Assembly (NCBI GenBank): GCA_903834145.1
Contig: CAILHY010000007.1
Span: 1 to 61,168 of the forward strand
Length of the DNA: 61,168 bases
DNA from: an uncultured Actinomycetes bacterium
Lineage (GTDB): Bacteria > Actinomycetota > Actinomycetes > Nanopelagicales > Nanopelagicaceae
Reading direction: 5' to 3'
The notes beneath the pieces are model-generated. The model was not told the origin of the DNA, did no database searches, and saw only the letters and a program-made list of their open reading frames with translations. This document shows, in pieces, positions 49,691-57,869 of this stretch. The stretch's first letter is position 1, and each line of letters starts with the position of its first letter. A program made the translations under genes and the position numbers.

Positions 49691-50071
49691 ATGACGCGAA
49701 AGATCATCTTGGTTGTCGATGACAATGAAGATATTCGTGGACTTCTCGTGCTGGTACTTCAAAAAGAAGGATATGAAGTACATACAGCAGTCGACGGTGA
49801 AGATGCACTCGAAAAAGCATATGCGCTCAAACCTGATCTCATTTTGCTTGATGTAATGATGCCCAAATTATCCGGTTTAGACGTGCTTTCGATTATCAGG
49901 GGACATGTTGAGCCACAGATTAACCAAGTGCCTGTCATGATGATTACTGCGAAATCCGCTATGGCTGATATTGATCAAGCAGGAATTTGGGGGGCAACTT
50001 CCTACATCGTCAAACCTTTTCGCCCACTAGATTTGCGGCTGAAAGTTCTGGCTATACTCGGCGTTCACTAA
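49691..50071 (+). CDS. Single-domain response regulator (CheY-like)
   Basis: This 126-residue receiver domain has acidic residues D10/D11 in VVDDNED, phospho-acceptor D54 in LILLDVMMP, T87 in MITAKSA and K108 in YIVKPF. It has no output domain, so it probably acts in a phosphorelay or through protein contacts. It directly precedes a histidine kinase gene. An AAAAGG site precedes the ATG. Confidence 0.92.
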   Translation: MTRKIILVVDDNEDIRGLLVLVLQKEGYEVHTAVDGEDALEKAYALKPDLILLDVMMPKLSGLDVLSIIRGHVEPQINQVPVMMITAKSAMADIDQAGIWGATSYIVKPFRPLDLRLKVLAILGVH

Positions 50072-50104
50072 CTCTCGAAGACGCTCTAGTGAAAGAGGCA
50101 GACC

Positions 50105-51838
50105 ATTTCACCTAAGTCTCGAGGCAATCCCAGTCCAGTCAGTTTCTCTGTAGGTCAAAAGATACTTTTTCTGGTTCTAGTAGCCAATCTTGTCCTTCTC
50201 GCATATTTAGTAAATTCTAATTCAGGATTTGCCGATATCCAGGTTCAGAAATTTAGTTCAAGTCAATCTGAATCAGCATCGATTGTTTACACCGAACACG
50301 AAACCTTAATTTATTCGCTGGTGTACGCGCAGTGGAGTGGCGGGGAAGCACCTAAACATGACGTGCAAATTGCGCGCGCTCTCTTGACGCAGCGCCTGGC
50401 GGTGAAAAACCAAAATGGGCTTTCTATGGAACACGAAGTTACGCCGGAATATTTGGCTGCGCTCAAACAGACAGATCACATTTTGGCTTCGGCGCCCGAT
50501 GGCATATTGCCAGAGGATTGGCACAGCAGAATTAAGGCGCTTTCAACGCAACCGCTCAATCAAATTGTGAATCAAACGCGGCTCATGATCGTTCAGTATC
50601 AGCAGAGCATTGATATAACTGCCCTCAACGATGCAAGAAATCGAAGCAATCGAACTTCCTTGGACCTGACATTTCTACTCACCTCAATTCTTCTGGGTGC
50701 CGTATTCTTCTTATGGGTGGGGGTTTCCATTCGGAAGCAACAAATTATTTCTCGGAAAGCTTGGCAAGAGGAAGCTGAAGTTATGCAGAAGTTTGAAGGT
50801 GACCTGAAAGAAGCCGAACTTATTGTTGAATCGCTGAAGGAATTGAATCTCGCGAAGAATGATTTTATTGCGACAATTAACCACGAGTTGCGTACACCAC
50901 TGACGTCAATTGTCGGATATATCGATCTTTTGAAAGAGTATGCCTTGCAAGATCCCACGGGCGAGATGGAAAATATTATTAAGGTTATCGAGCGCAATTC
51001 AGATTCGCTCTTGTCCATAGTCGAAAGCATTCTTTCCTTATCGAAACTCGATTCTAAAGAAACGAGTCTTGATGTCGAAGAGATCTTCTTACCCGAAATA
51101 ATCGAGAAGAATATTTTTATCCTCTCACCTCTCACGAAGGCACAATCCATCACGATCGATTTCAGTGCCGAATCCGGCGTGGAATTTGCCTTAAAGGGAA
51201 GTGCTAGTCAAATATCGCAGGTGGTTTTGAATTTGCTTTCCAATGCCGTGAAATTTAGTCCTGAAAATTCTCATGTTGAGGTCTTTCTCCGAGCAACAAG
51301 AAACGCAAATGGTGAGAATCTCATCAGCCTAGAGATACGAGATCACGGAATTGGAATCCCTGCTGAAGATATCCCTAAGCTGTTCAGCCGGTTTTATCGC
51401 GCCGGGAACGCGGTTTCCAGTCAAATTCCTGGAACTGGCCTTGGTCTTTCAATCGTCTCGAGAGTTCTGGAACTTCATGGGGCCACTGTCTCCATCGAAT
51501 CGGCAATAAATGAGGGCACTACTTTTATTGTGGAGTTTCCTCGGCACATTACAGATGTCGATCGCCTTGTATCGTCGCAGCGTCAAAATGTTCTGAAAAA
51601 GGCGATCGTTGCGTTGACCACGGCATCACCGAGCGATCTGATCGCCGTGAGTCATAAAATGAGTGGTGCTTTGGGTTTCTATGCCTTAGATGCGGAGATG
51701 TACTTAATCGATACTTTTCAGAAGTGGCTAGAAGCCAACCCCGAAGCAAAAATCCTAGATGTCCAAATTAAGAGGGAAGCATTGGTCGTTGTTTTACAAA
51801 AAGCTCTTGTTGGTTTGAGCGATTCACAGGAGGCATAG
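50105..51838 (+). CDS. Membrane sensor histidine kinase with HPt-like C-terminus; non-canonical start
   Basis: The first standard start (GTG 50321) would give 505 residues without the first membrane helix. The same frame extends 72 codons upstream and encodes SPKSRGNPSPVSFSVGQK followed by a hydrophobic helix. The only start-like codon with a ribosome site (AGAGG, 6-nt spacer) is ATT at 50105. The extended protein (577 residues) has helices at about 20-40 and 190-209, an outside domain between, a coiled coil, HisKA with H260 in NHELRTPLTS, an HATPase with N boxes, DHGIGIP and GTGLGLSIV, and an HPt-like tail with H517 in AVSHKMSGALGFYAL. A one-base indel near 50106 joining a GTG at 50089 is the alternative. 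Confidence 0.85.
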   Translation: MSPKSRGNPSPVSFSVGQKILFLVLVANLVLLAYLVNSNSGFADIQVQKFSSSQSESASIVYTEHETLIYSLVYAQWSGGEAPKHDVQIARALLTQRLAVKNQNGLSMEHEVTPEYLAALKQTDHILASAPDGILPEDWHSRIKALSTQPLNQIVNQTRLMIVQYQQSIDITALNDARNRSNRTSLDLTFLLTSILLGAVFFLWVGVSIRKQQIISRKAWQEEAEVMQKFEGDLKEAELIVESLKELNLAKNDFIATINHELRTPLTSIVGYIDLLKEYALQDPTGEMENIIKVIERNSDSLLSIVESILSLSKLDSKETSLDVEEIFLPEIIEKNIFILSPLTKAQSITIDFSAESGVEFALKGSASQISQVVLNLLSNAVKFSPENSHVEVFLRATRNANGENLISLEIRDHGIGIPAEDIPKLFSRFYRAGNAVSSQIPGTGLGLSIVSRVLELHGATVSIESAINEGTTFIVEFPRHITDVDRLVSSQRQNVLKKAIVALTTASPSDLIAVSHKMSGALGFYALDAEMYLIDTFQKWLEANPEAKILDVQIKREALVVVLQKALVGLSDSQEA

Positions 51839-52530
51839 TGACTGACACCATTTTGATCGTTGATGACAATGAAGATATTCGGACCTTTGTCAAAACCGCG
51901 CTCGAATCCGAGGGGTATCTAGTAATTGAAGCTGGCGATGGCAATGCAGCAGTGCTTTCATTCACCAGTGAGCGACCCTCACTGGTAGTTCTGGATATCG
52001 GCATCGGTCAACCTGATGGGTTTGAGGTCTGCCGAACAATCCGAACCACTTCCAGTGTGCCGATCATCATGTTGACCAGTCGCGCCGATGAAGTCGATGA
52101 AGCGATGTGTCTTGCGGCAGGGGCTGATGATTACATTAGAAAGCCCGTATCTCCTCGAATACTTGGCTTGCGCGTTGCTAATCAGCTGCGCAGGCGCGCT
52201 CCACTGGAAAGCGCAGAAGCGAGTTTGCTACACGCGGGAGAGTTAACGTTAGATTTATTATCCCGAGAACTTCGAGTGGGTGATGCGGTTGTACCTCTGA
52301 CTCGTATCGAATTTGATTTCATTGAATTGCTGATGCAACAGCCAAAGCGTGTTTTTACTCGCGAACAAGTATTGAACGCTATTGGGGGATCTAGCGAATT
52401 CTCCAGCGATCACTTACTAGATACCCATGCATCGCGAATGCGCATGAAGATTAAGAGCGCTGGCGGTCCGAAAGTTATTTCAGCAGTTCGCGCTGTTGGC
52501 TATCGCTTGCTTTATCCAGATTCTGAATAA
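51838..52530 (+). CDS. Response regulator, OmpR/PhoB type
   Basis: This 230-residue regulator has a receiver domain (D9/D10, D53 in VVLDIGIG, T80, K102 in YIRKP) and a winged-helix DNA-binding domain (LTRIEFDFIELLMQQPKRVFTREQVL, HASRMRMKIKSAGGPKVISAVRAVGYRL). It starts with GTG and overlaps the kinase stop by one base. It is the likely output of the kinase; targets are unknown, but the prepilin unit is the nearest candidate. Confidence 0.93.
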   Translation: MTDTILIVDDNEDIRTFVKTALESEGYLVIEAGDGNAAVLSFTSERPSLVVLDIGIGQPDGFEVCRTIRTTSSVPIIMLTSRADEVDEAMCLAAGADDYIRKPVSPRILGLRVANQLRRRAPLESAEASLLHAGELTLDLLSRELRVGDAVVPLTRIEFDFIELLMQQPKRVFTREQVLNAIGGSSEFSSDHLLDTHASRMRMKIKSAGGPKVISAVRAVGYRLLYPDSE

Positions 52531-52532
52531 TT

Positions 52533-53249
52533 TTACGAATTAGCAATATGTTCTGAAAGTCTGGCCGCCGTTGCAGCTACTGCAGCAGCATGAAGCCGTC
52601 CAGGTTGACGACCAAGACGTTCCATCGGACCACTGATACCAACGGCAGCAATGACTTTATTGTTGGGGCCACGTACTGGAGCAGAAACAGATGCAACACC
52701 AGCTTCGCGCTCTCCGACACTTTGTGCCCAACCACGACGACGCACTGCGGCCAACTGTGCAGCAGTAAAGCGTGCATTAGTGAGTCCTTTGTGAATGCGT
52801 TCTGAGTCCTCCCATGCAAGAAGAATCTGCGCACCAGAACCTGCCTGCATCGTGAGCGCTGATCCAACAGGCACGGAATCGCGAAGTCCTGACAAACGCT
52901 CAGCAACGGCAACACAAATGCGCACATCACCTTGCCGGCGATACAACTGAGCGCTCTCACCGGTGGCATCGCGAAGAGCGGCAAGGGCAGGGGCCGCAAC
53001 TGCAAGGAGTCGATCCTCACCGGCAGCTGCTGCTAATTCTCCCGAGCGCAGTCCTAATACGAAACGGCCATGGAGATCGCGAGTAACAAGGCGGTGAAAT
53101 TCGAGCGCCACTGCAAGGCGATGCGCCGTGGGGCGAGCAATTCCTGTGGCGGCTACGAGTTCAGCAAGTGAGTGCGGCCCCGATTCCAGGGTAGATAAAA
53201 TCGCGACGGCTTTGTCTAATACGCCAACTCCGCTATTCTTCTTGTCCAC
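52533..53249 (-). CDS. ndgR: IclR-family transcription regulator (NdgR/LtbR type)
   Basis: This 238-residue regulator has an N-terminal winged helix (LDKAVAILSTLESGPHSLAELVAATGIARPTAHRLAVALE) and a C-terminal IclR effector domain (VGSALTMQAGSGAQILLAWE, VGEREAGVASVSAPVRGPNNKVIAAVGISGP). In actinobacteria the IclR gene divergent from leuCD controls leucine and amino-acid biosynthesis; the arrangement here is the same. Start is GTG at 53249. A perfect inverted repeat lies in the 54-bp gap to leuC. Confidence 0.9.
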   Translation of the reverse strand: MDKKNSGVGVLDKAVAILSTLESGPHSLAELVAATGIARPTAHRLAVALEFHRLVTRDLHGRFVLGLRSGELAAAAGEDRLLAVAAPALAALRDATGESAQLYRRQGDVRICVAVAERLSGLRDSVPVGSALTMQAGSGAQILLAWEDSERIHKGLTNARFTAAQLAAVRRRGWAQSVGEREAGVASVSAPVRGPNNKVIAAVGISGPMERLGRQPGRLHAAAVAATAARLSEHIANS

Positions 53250-53262
53250 GATGCAATACTAA

Positions 53263-53281
53263 CATCTCAACAAGTGAGATG
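53263..53281. promoter_or_regulatory. Probable operator between ndgR and leuC
   Basis: CATCTCA (53263-53269) and TGAGATG (53275-53281) form a perfect inverted repeat with a 5-bp spacer in the short divergent promoter region. The half-site size and spacing suit an IclR-type dimer. It probably controls leuCD and ndgR itself. Confidence 0.6.
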
Positions 53282-53303
53282 GTCAAATTGAGCAGGAGTG
53301 ATG

Positions 53304-54695
53304 ATGGGAAAGACGCTAGCTGAGAAGATCTGGCAAGAACATGTTGTTCGATCCGCTGCAGGTGAACCAGATTTGGTTTATATCGATCTGCATCTCATCC
53401 ATGAAGTCACGAGCCCGCAAGCCTTTGATGGCCTGCGCCTAGCTGGCCGCCCCGTTCGGCGCCCAGATTTAACGATTGCCACAGAAGATCACAACACTCC
53501 AACCCAGAACATTGATCAACCGATTGCCGATCCCGTGTCGAAATTGCAAGTAGATACCTTACGCGCAAATTGCGCAGAATTTGGCGTTCGCATTCACTCA
53601 CTGGGCGATATCGACCAAGGCATCGTTCACGTTGTAGGACCACAACTTGGTCTGACACAACCTGGCATGACCATTATTTGCGGAGATTCACATACATCCA
53701 CACATGGCGCTTTTGGTGCGCTCGCTTTTGGTGTTGGTACCAGCGAAGTAGAACACGTCCTTGCAACACAGACTTTGCCGCTTATTCGACCAAAAATGAT
53801 GGCGGTTAATGTCGAAGGCGAATTAGCGCCAGGTGTCACATCCAAAGATGTCATCTTGGCCATCATTGCAAAGATTGGTACTGGCGGGGGAGTTGGCTAC
53901 ATCGTCGAATACCGCGGTAGCGCAATCCGTGCCATGACTATGGAATCTCGCTTGACGATCTGTAACATGTCTATCGAAGCCGGTGCTCGTGCAGGTCTTA
54001 TTGCACCTGATGAAACAACTTTTGCCTACATTAAGGGCAAGCCACATGCTCCCCAGGATTGGGACGCCGCGGTTGCCTATTGGAAAACTCTGACAACAGA
54101 TGCTGATGCAAAATTTGATCATGAAGTCACTCTTCGCGCCGAGGAGATTGCTCCCTTTGTTACATGGGGAACAAACCCAGCTCAAGGAGCACCTCTATCG
54201 GGCAATGTGCCTGATCCTGCATCGATTACGGATGCGGAAGAGCGAGGAGCAGCCGAACGTGCCCTTGTATATATGGGGTTAGAAGCAGGAGCGCCTCTTA
54301 AAAAGATAGCCGTTGACACTGTTTTCTTGGGCTCTTGCACGAATGGTCGCATTGAGGATCTCCGTAGCGCTGCAGCGATTTTGGATGGCAAGAAGATTGC
54401 ATCCACTCTTCGCATGCTGGTTGTTCCAGGATCCGCACGTGTACGTTTGCAAGCAGAAGCTGAAGGCCTGGATAAGATCTTTATCGATGCCGGTGCCGAA
54501 TGGCGAAATGCAGGATGCTCTATGTGTCTTGGAATGAACCCGGATCAACTAGCAGTGGGGGAACGTTCAGCCTCCACAAGTAATCGCAACTTTGAGGGCC
54601 GCCAAGGAAAAGGCGGACGCACTCACTTGGTGAGCCCACTCGTTGCTGCAGCAACAGCCCTTCGCGGCACACTTTCATCACCAGCGGATTTGTAA
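53304..54695 (+). CDS. leuC: 3-isopropylmalate dehydratase large subunit
   Basis: This 463-residue aconitase-family protein isomerises 2- and 3-isopropylmalate in leucine synthesis. The 4Fe-4S cysteines are in [13 protein letters not shown] and [41 protein letters not shown] is conserved. Three start codons in a row (GTG 53298, ATG 53301, ATG 53304) follow AGGAG; the last has the best spacing. leuD follows after 11 bp. Confidence 0.95.
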   Translation: MGKTLAEKIWQEHVVRSAAGEPDLVYIDLHLIHEVTSPQAFDGLRLAGRPVRRPDLTIATEDHNTPTQNIDQPIADPVSKLQVDTLRANCAEFGVRIHSLGDIDQGIVHVVGPQLGLTQPGMTIICGDSHTSTHGAFGALAFGVGTSEVEHVLATQTLPLIRPKMMAVNVEGELAPGVTSKDVILAIIAKIGTGGGVGYIVEYRGSAIRAMTMESRLTICNMSIEAGARAGLIAPDETTFAYIKGKPHAPQDWDAAVAYWKTLTTDADAKFDHEVTLRAEEIAPFVTWGTNPAQGAPLSGNVPDPASITDAEERGAAERALVYMGLEAGAPLKKIAVDTVFLGSCTNGRIEDLRSAAAILDGKKIASTLRMLVVPGSARVRLQAEAEGLDKIFIDAGAEWRNAGCSMCLGMNPDQLAVGERSASTSNRNFEGRQGKGGRTHLVSPLVAAATALRGTLSSPADL

Positions 54696-54706
54696 GGGAG
54701 ACGATC

Positions 54707-55303
54707 ATGGATAAATTTGTAACACTTGTTGGAACTGCGGTTCCACTACGTCGAAGCAATGTTGATACCGATCAGATCATCCCCGCTGTTTACCTCAAAA
54801 GAGTGACGCGTTCTGGATTTGAAGATGGTCTTTTCTCTGCATGGCGCAACGATCCAGAATTTGAACTCAATCAAGAAAAGTACAAGAACGCCACGATTCT
54901 TGTTGCCGGTATTGATTTCGGAACGGGATCCTCTCGCGAGCACGCAGTATGGGCGTTGCAAAACTACGGTTTTAAAGTTGTCATCGCTCCACGCTTTGGA
55001 GACATCTTCCGTGGCAATTCAGGAAAAGCGGGTTTGCTCACAATCACACTTTCACAACACGATGTCGAAGCCCTATGGACGGCAATCGAGGCAAAGAGCG
55101 ATCTTGCGATCACTGTTGATTTGGAAGCTCGCACCGTCTCCTACGGCCACTCCAGCGTCGGCTTCATCATTGACGATTACACCCGCTGGCGTTTGATGGA
55201 GGGCCTGGACGACATCGGATTGACGTTGCAACAGACTGATTCCATTGACTCTTTTGAAAAAACGCGCCCGGCCTTTAAACCGCAAACAATTCCAGCGAGA
55301 TAG
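54707..55303 (+). CDS. leuD: 3-isopropylmalate dehydratase small subunit
   Basis: This 198-residue subunit completes the isomerase active site. [52 protein letters not shown] and the C-terminal [17 protein letters not shown] match the LeuD family. AAGGGAG precedes the ATG. It forms an operon with leuC. Confidence 0.95.
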   Translation: MDKFVTLVGTAVPLRRSNVDTDQIIPAVYLKRVTRSGFEDGLFSAWRNDPEFELNQEKYKNATILVAGIDFGTGSSREHAVWALQNYGFKVVIAPRFGDIFRGNSGKAGLLTITLSQHDVEALWTAIEAKSDLAITVDLEARTVSYGHSSVGFIIDDYTRWRLMEGLDDIGLTLQQTDSIDSFEKTRPAFKPQTIPAR

Positions 55304-55370
55304 GCTCATTTTTCGACCGAAATGTGAAACTCTCAACTCTTGCTTGAGGGATGCACTGCGAATTATCAGC

Positions 55371-55428
55371 GTGAAATAAGGGTTTTTTGCACGTGCATTT
55401 CCACGTGTGAAATAAAAGTGTGAAATAA
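55371..55428 (+). repeat. Three direct GTGAAATAA repeats upstream of hup
   Basis: GTGAAATAA occurs at 55371, 55407 and 55420, with a GTGAAAC relative at 55324. An 8-bp palindrome GCACGTGC (55389-55396) lies between the first two. The spacing (36 and 13 bp) is irregular. The region is the 234-bp gap after leuD and likely includes the hup promoter. Confidence 0.6.
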
Positions 55429-55510
55429 AACTGCGCGACACGCAATGAAATTGATGGATTATGCGCTTTTTACCGCGTAAATTTCTTACCAGGTAGGCAA
55501 ATGCCTAACT

Positions 55511-55522
55511 TTTACGCGTAAA
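55511..55522. promoter_or_regulatory. TTTACGCGTAAA palindrome upstream of hup
   Basis: This perfect 12-bp palindrome lies 15 bp before the hup ATG. A copy with one extra base (TTTACCGCGTAAA) is at 55469-55481, and TAGGCA-AA-TGCCTA (55494-55507) sits between. The same palindrome, extended to 14 bp, occurs upstream of cydA at 60531-60544. Confidence 0.55.
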
Positions 55523-55537
55523 TATAAGGGGATTTTC

Positions 55538-55996
55538 ATGAACAAGGCCCAATTCATTGCCGCGTTGGCCCCACACTTCAACGACAGCAAAAAAGAAGCA
55601 GCTCACGCTGTAGATATCGTCTTCGACACAATCACTCGCACAATCGCCAAGGGCGAAGATGTGATGATCAATGATTTCGGTAAATTCAAGAAGGTGGATC
55701 GCAAGGCACGTAAGGGTCGTAACCCTTTCACTGGCGAGACCATCCAGATCAAGGCAAGTAAGAAGCCACGCTTCCTCCCAGCAAAGGGTCTTAAGGAAGT
55801 TATCTCTGGCGCACGCAAGCTCGAGCCAGCCCCAAAGCCCGCTCCTAAGGTTGTTGCAAAGCAAGTAGTAAAGGCACCTGCTAAGAAAGTTGTAGCCAAG
55901 AAGGCTCCAGCCAAGAAGGCACCTGCTAAGAAAGTTGTAGCCAAGAAGGCTCCAGCCAAGAAGGCACCTGCTAAGAAGGTTGCAAAGAAGAAGTAA
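55538..55996 (+). CDS. hup: HU-type nucleoid protein with Lys/Ala/Pro-rich tail
   Basis: This 152-residue protein has a complete HU domain (MNKAQFIAALAPHF, INDFGKFKKVDRKARKGRNPFTGETIQIKASKKPRFLPAKGLKEVI, about 1-90) and a C-terminal tail of KKAPAKKAPAKKV repeats. The tail is typical of actinobacterial HupB/HU and resembles histone H1; it binds DNA and compacts the nucleoid. The tail is encoded by an exact 45-bp repeat. A strong terminator follows. Confidence 0.95.
   Translation: MNKAQFIAALAPHFNDSKKEAAHAVDIVFDTITRTIAKGEDVMINDFGKFKKVDRKARKGRNPFTGETIQIKASKKPRFLPAKGLKEVISGARKLEPAPKPAPKVVAKQVVKAPAKKVVAKKAPAKKAPAKKVVAKKAPAKKAPAKKVAKKK
55871..55981 (+). repeat. 45-bp exact tandem repeat in the hup tail
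   Basis: A 45-bp unit starting AAGGCACCTGCTAAG is repeated exactly at 55871-55915 and 55916-55960, with a third partial copy of about 20 bp. It encodes KAPAKKVVAKKAPAK. Exact nucleotide identity points to recent duplication and likely length variation. Confidence 0.9.
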
Positions 55997-56006
55997 TTTC
56001 TTTAGT

Positions 56007-56041
56007 AAAACGGGGTCGGCCATTACGGTCGGCCCCGTTTT
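56007..56041 (+). terminator. Intrinsic terminator after hup
   Basis: AAAACGGGGTCGGCC (56007-56021) and GGTCGGCCCCGTTTT (56027-56041) form a 15-bp stem with two G-T pairs and a 5-nt loop, followed by TTCTTTTC. Confidence 0.92.
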
Positions 56042-56079
56042 TCTTTTCATCCTGAGCGCTCACCGAGTATCCTAGGCAC

Positions 56080-56865
56080 ATGAGCGGGATCACGTATGAA
56101 CCGCCTTCAGGGCGACCGCTAGGAACCAATCGAACATTTAGTATCTGCGCGAAAATCGTGATTCCACTTTTGCGTCTTTTTACAAAACGCCAATGGTCTG
56201 GAATGGAGAACATTCCTAGAAGCGGGCCGGCAATTGTGGCGAGCAATCATGTCTCCTACTCCGACGTCATCTTTTTCGCTCAATACTTGTACAAGAATGG
56301 TCGAGCCCCGCGCTTCATTGGTAAGAGATCTGTATTCGATACCCCCATCGTGGGGCGCATTGTTTTGGCGGCTGGCCAGATCCCTGTAGATCGCGAAAGC
56401 GGCAACGCTAACAAAGCTCTCGATCACGCCGTTGCTGCCCTCAAGGCTGGACACCTCATCGGCATTTATCCCGAAGGTACTCTCACTCGTGATGAGAATT
56501 TATGGCCGATGGCGGCAAAGACGGGTTTGGCTCGACTGGCGATCATCACTCAGAACCCCATCATTCCTGTGGCGGCGTGGGGTCCATCCACGGTCCTGCC
56601 GCGATACGGAAAAGTGCCACATTTATTTCCGCGGACAACAGTTACCTATGTTGCTGGAAAACCTATTGATATGTCGCCTTGGTATGGTCGCGAAGGCGAT
56701 CCGGGCGCCCTTGTGGAAGCTACCGCCCACGTCATGAAGATTCTTACGACGATGCTGGAGGAGATTCGTGGAGAAAAGGCGCCCGTGAGCGTTTTTGACC
56801 CACATACATCCGACCTACCTCGAACAGGTAATTTCAACAAGGCAAATAAGGCAAACAAGCAATGA
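56080..56865 (+). CDS. 1-acyl-sn-glycerol-3-phosphate acyltransferase (PlsC-like)
   Basis: This 261-residue protein has the acyltransferase motif I in VASNHVSYSDVIFF (H-x4-D), FIGKRSVFDTPIVGRIV, motif III in IGIYPEGTLTRD and PIIPVAAWGPSTVLP. It adds the second acyl chain to lysophosphatidate or a related lipid at the membrane. It overlaps gpsA by 4 bp, so the two likely work in the same phospholipid pathway. Confidence 0.92.
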   Translation: MSGITYEPPSGRPLGTNRTFSICAKIVIPLLRLFTKRQWSGMENIPRSGPAIVASNHVSYSDVIFFAQYLYKNGRAPRFIGKRSVFDTPIVGRIVLAAGQIPVDRESGNANKALDHAVAALKAGHLIGIYPEGTLTRDENLWPMAAKTGLARLAIITQNPIIPVAAWGPSTVLPRYGKVPHLFPRTTVTYVAGKPIDMSPWYGREGDPGALVEATAHVMKILTTMLEEIRGEKAPVSVFDPHTSDLPRTGNFNKANKANKQ

Positions 56866-57869
56866 GCCCCGTGACCGTTTTAGGGTCGGGTGCTTGGGGA
56901 ACCACCCTGGCTCAAGTTCTCTGCGATGGCGGAAACGATGTACTTATTTGGGGTCGTAATCAAGAAGTAATTGATGAGATCAATCAATCGCATACCAATG
57001 CCAAGTATTTACCTGAGATCGAATTGCCTCATAATCTTCGCGCAACGAGTGACATCACCGAAGCTTTCTCTCACGCTAGCATTTATGTTTTGGCAGTTCC
57101 GGCTCAGGTCTTACGCGAAAATTTAGAGAGCTGGAAGCCCTTCATCAATAAAGATGCAATCTACGTGAGTACACTAAAAGGCATTGAGGTCTCTACGCAC
57201 TTTCGCATGAGCGAAGTGATCCACGATGTTCTCGAAGTCGATGAAGCGCATATTGCGATTATCACCGGGCCAAATTTGGCAATGGAATTAGCTAAACGCC
57301 AACCAGCGGGTGCCGTCGCTGCCGCGGTTTCTGAAGATTTGGCTCATCGTCTACAAAAACTTTTCACGACTCCTTACTACCGCGTCTATGCATCGATTGA
57401 TATTTTGGGATGCGAGATGGCGGGTGCAGTAAAGAGCGTGATCGCACTGGGTGTTGGTATGGCAGCGGGTATGGATCTTGGCGAAAACACGCAGTCCATG
57501 TTAATTACTCGAGGTCTCAATGAGGTTGCCAGGTTAGGCGCCGCCCATGGCGCAGATCCGTTAAGTACTGCAGGCCTTGCCGGCATGGGAGATCTCGTGG
57601 CAAGTTGCTCGTCGCCACTTTCTCGCAATCGAAGTTTTGGCGAAGCGCTGGCCCGAGGAGGTTCTATGGAATACGCCCGGGCCCATGTTGGCGCTACCGT
57701 CGAAGGCGTGGCCTCTGCGGCGGCAGTTGTTGAGTTAGCTCACCGCGTGGGGGTAGAGGTCCCGGTGATAGAGGCGGTTGCTGATGTCGTAGCAGGTCTG
57801 ATCACACCTCAAGAGGCTTTAATTCGTCTTATGGGAATTAGTACTCGTTCAGAGGATTTCATCGAATGA
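56862..57869 (+). CDS. gpsA: Glycerol-3-phosphate dehydrogenase [NAD(P)+]
   Basis: This 335-residue enzyme makes glycerol-3-phosphate for phospholipids. TVLGSGAWGTTLAQVLCDGGNDVLIWGRN is the Rossmann start, YVSTLKGIEV and ITGPNLAMELA are conserved, and AGAVKSVIALGVGMAAGMDLG holds the catalytic lysine. It overlaps plsC upstream and ddl downstream by 4 bp each. Confidence 0.96.
   Translation: MSPVTVLGSGAWGTTLAQVLCDGGNDVLIWGRNQEVIDEINQSHTNAKYLPEIELPHNLRATSDITEAFSHASIYVLAVPAQVLRENLESWKPFINKDAIYVSTLKGIEVSTHFRMSEVIHDVLEVDEAHIAIITGPNLAMELAKRQPAGAVAAAVSEDLAHRLQKLFTTPYYRVYASIDILGCEMAGAVKSVIALGVGMAAGMDLGENTQSMLITRGLNEVARLGAAHGADPLSTAGLAGMGDLVASCSSPLSRNRSFGEALARGGSMEYARAHVGATVEGVASAAAVVELAHRVGVEVPVIEAVADVVAGLITPQEALIRLMGISTRSEDFIE

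Noticed and set aside
46114-52532. Integrated mobile element next to tRNA-Glu
   Set aside because: Accessory genes sit beside tRNA genes, but there is no integrase, transposase, phage gene or visible repeat of the tRNA 3' end.
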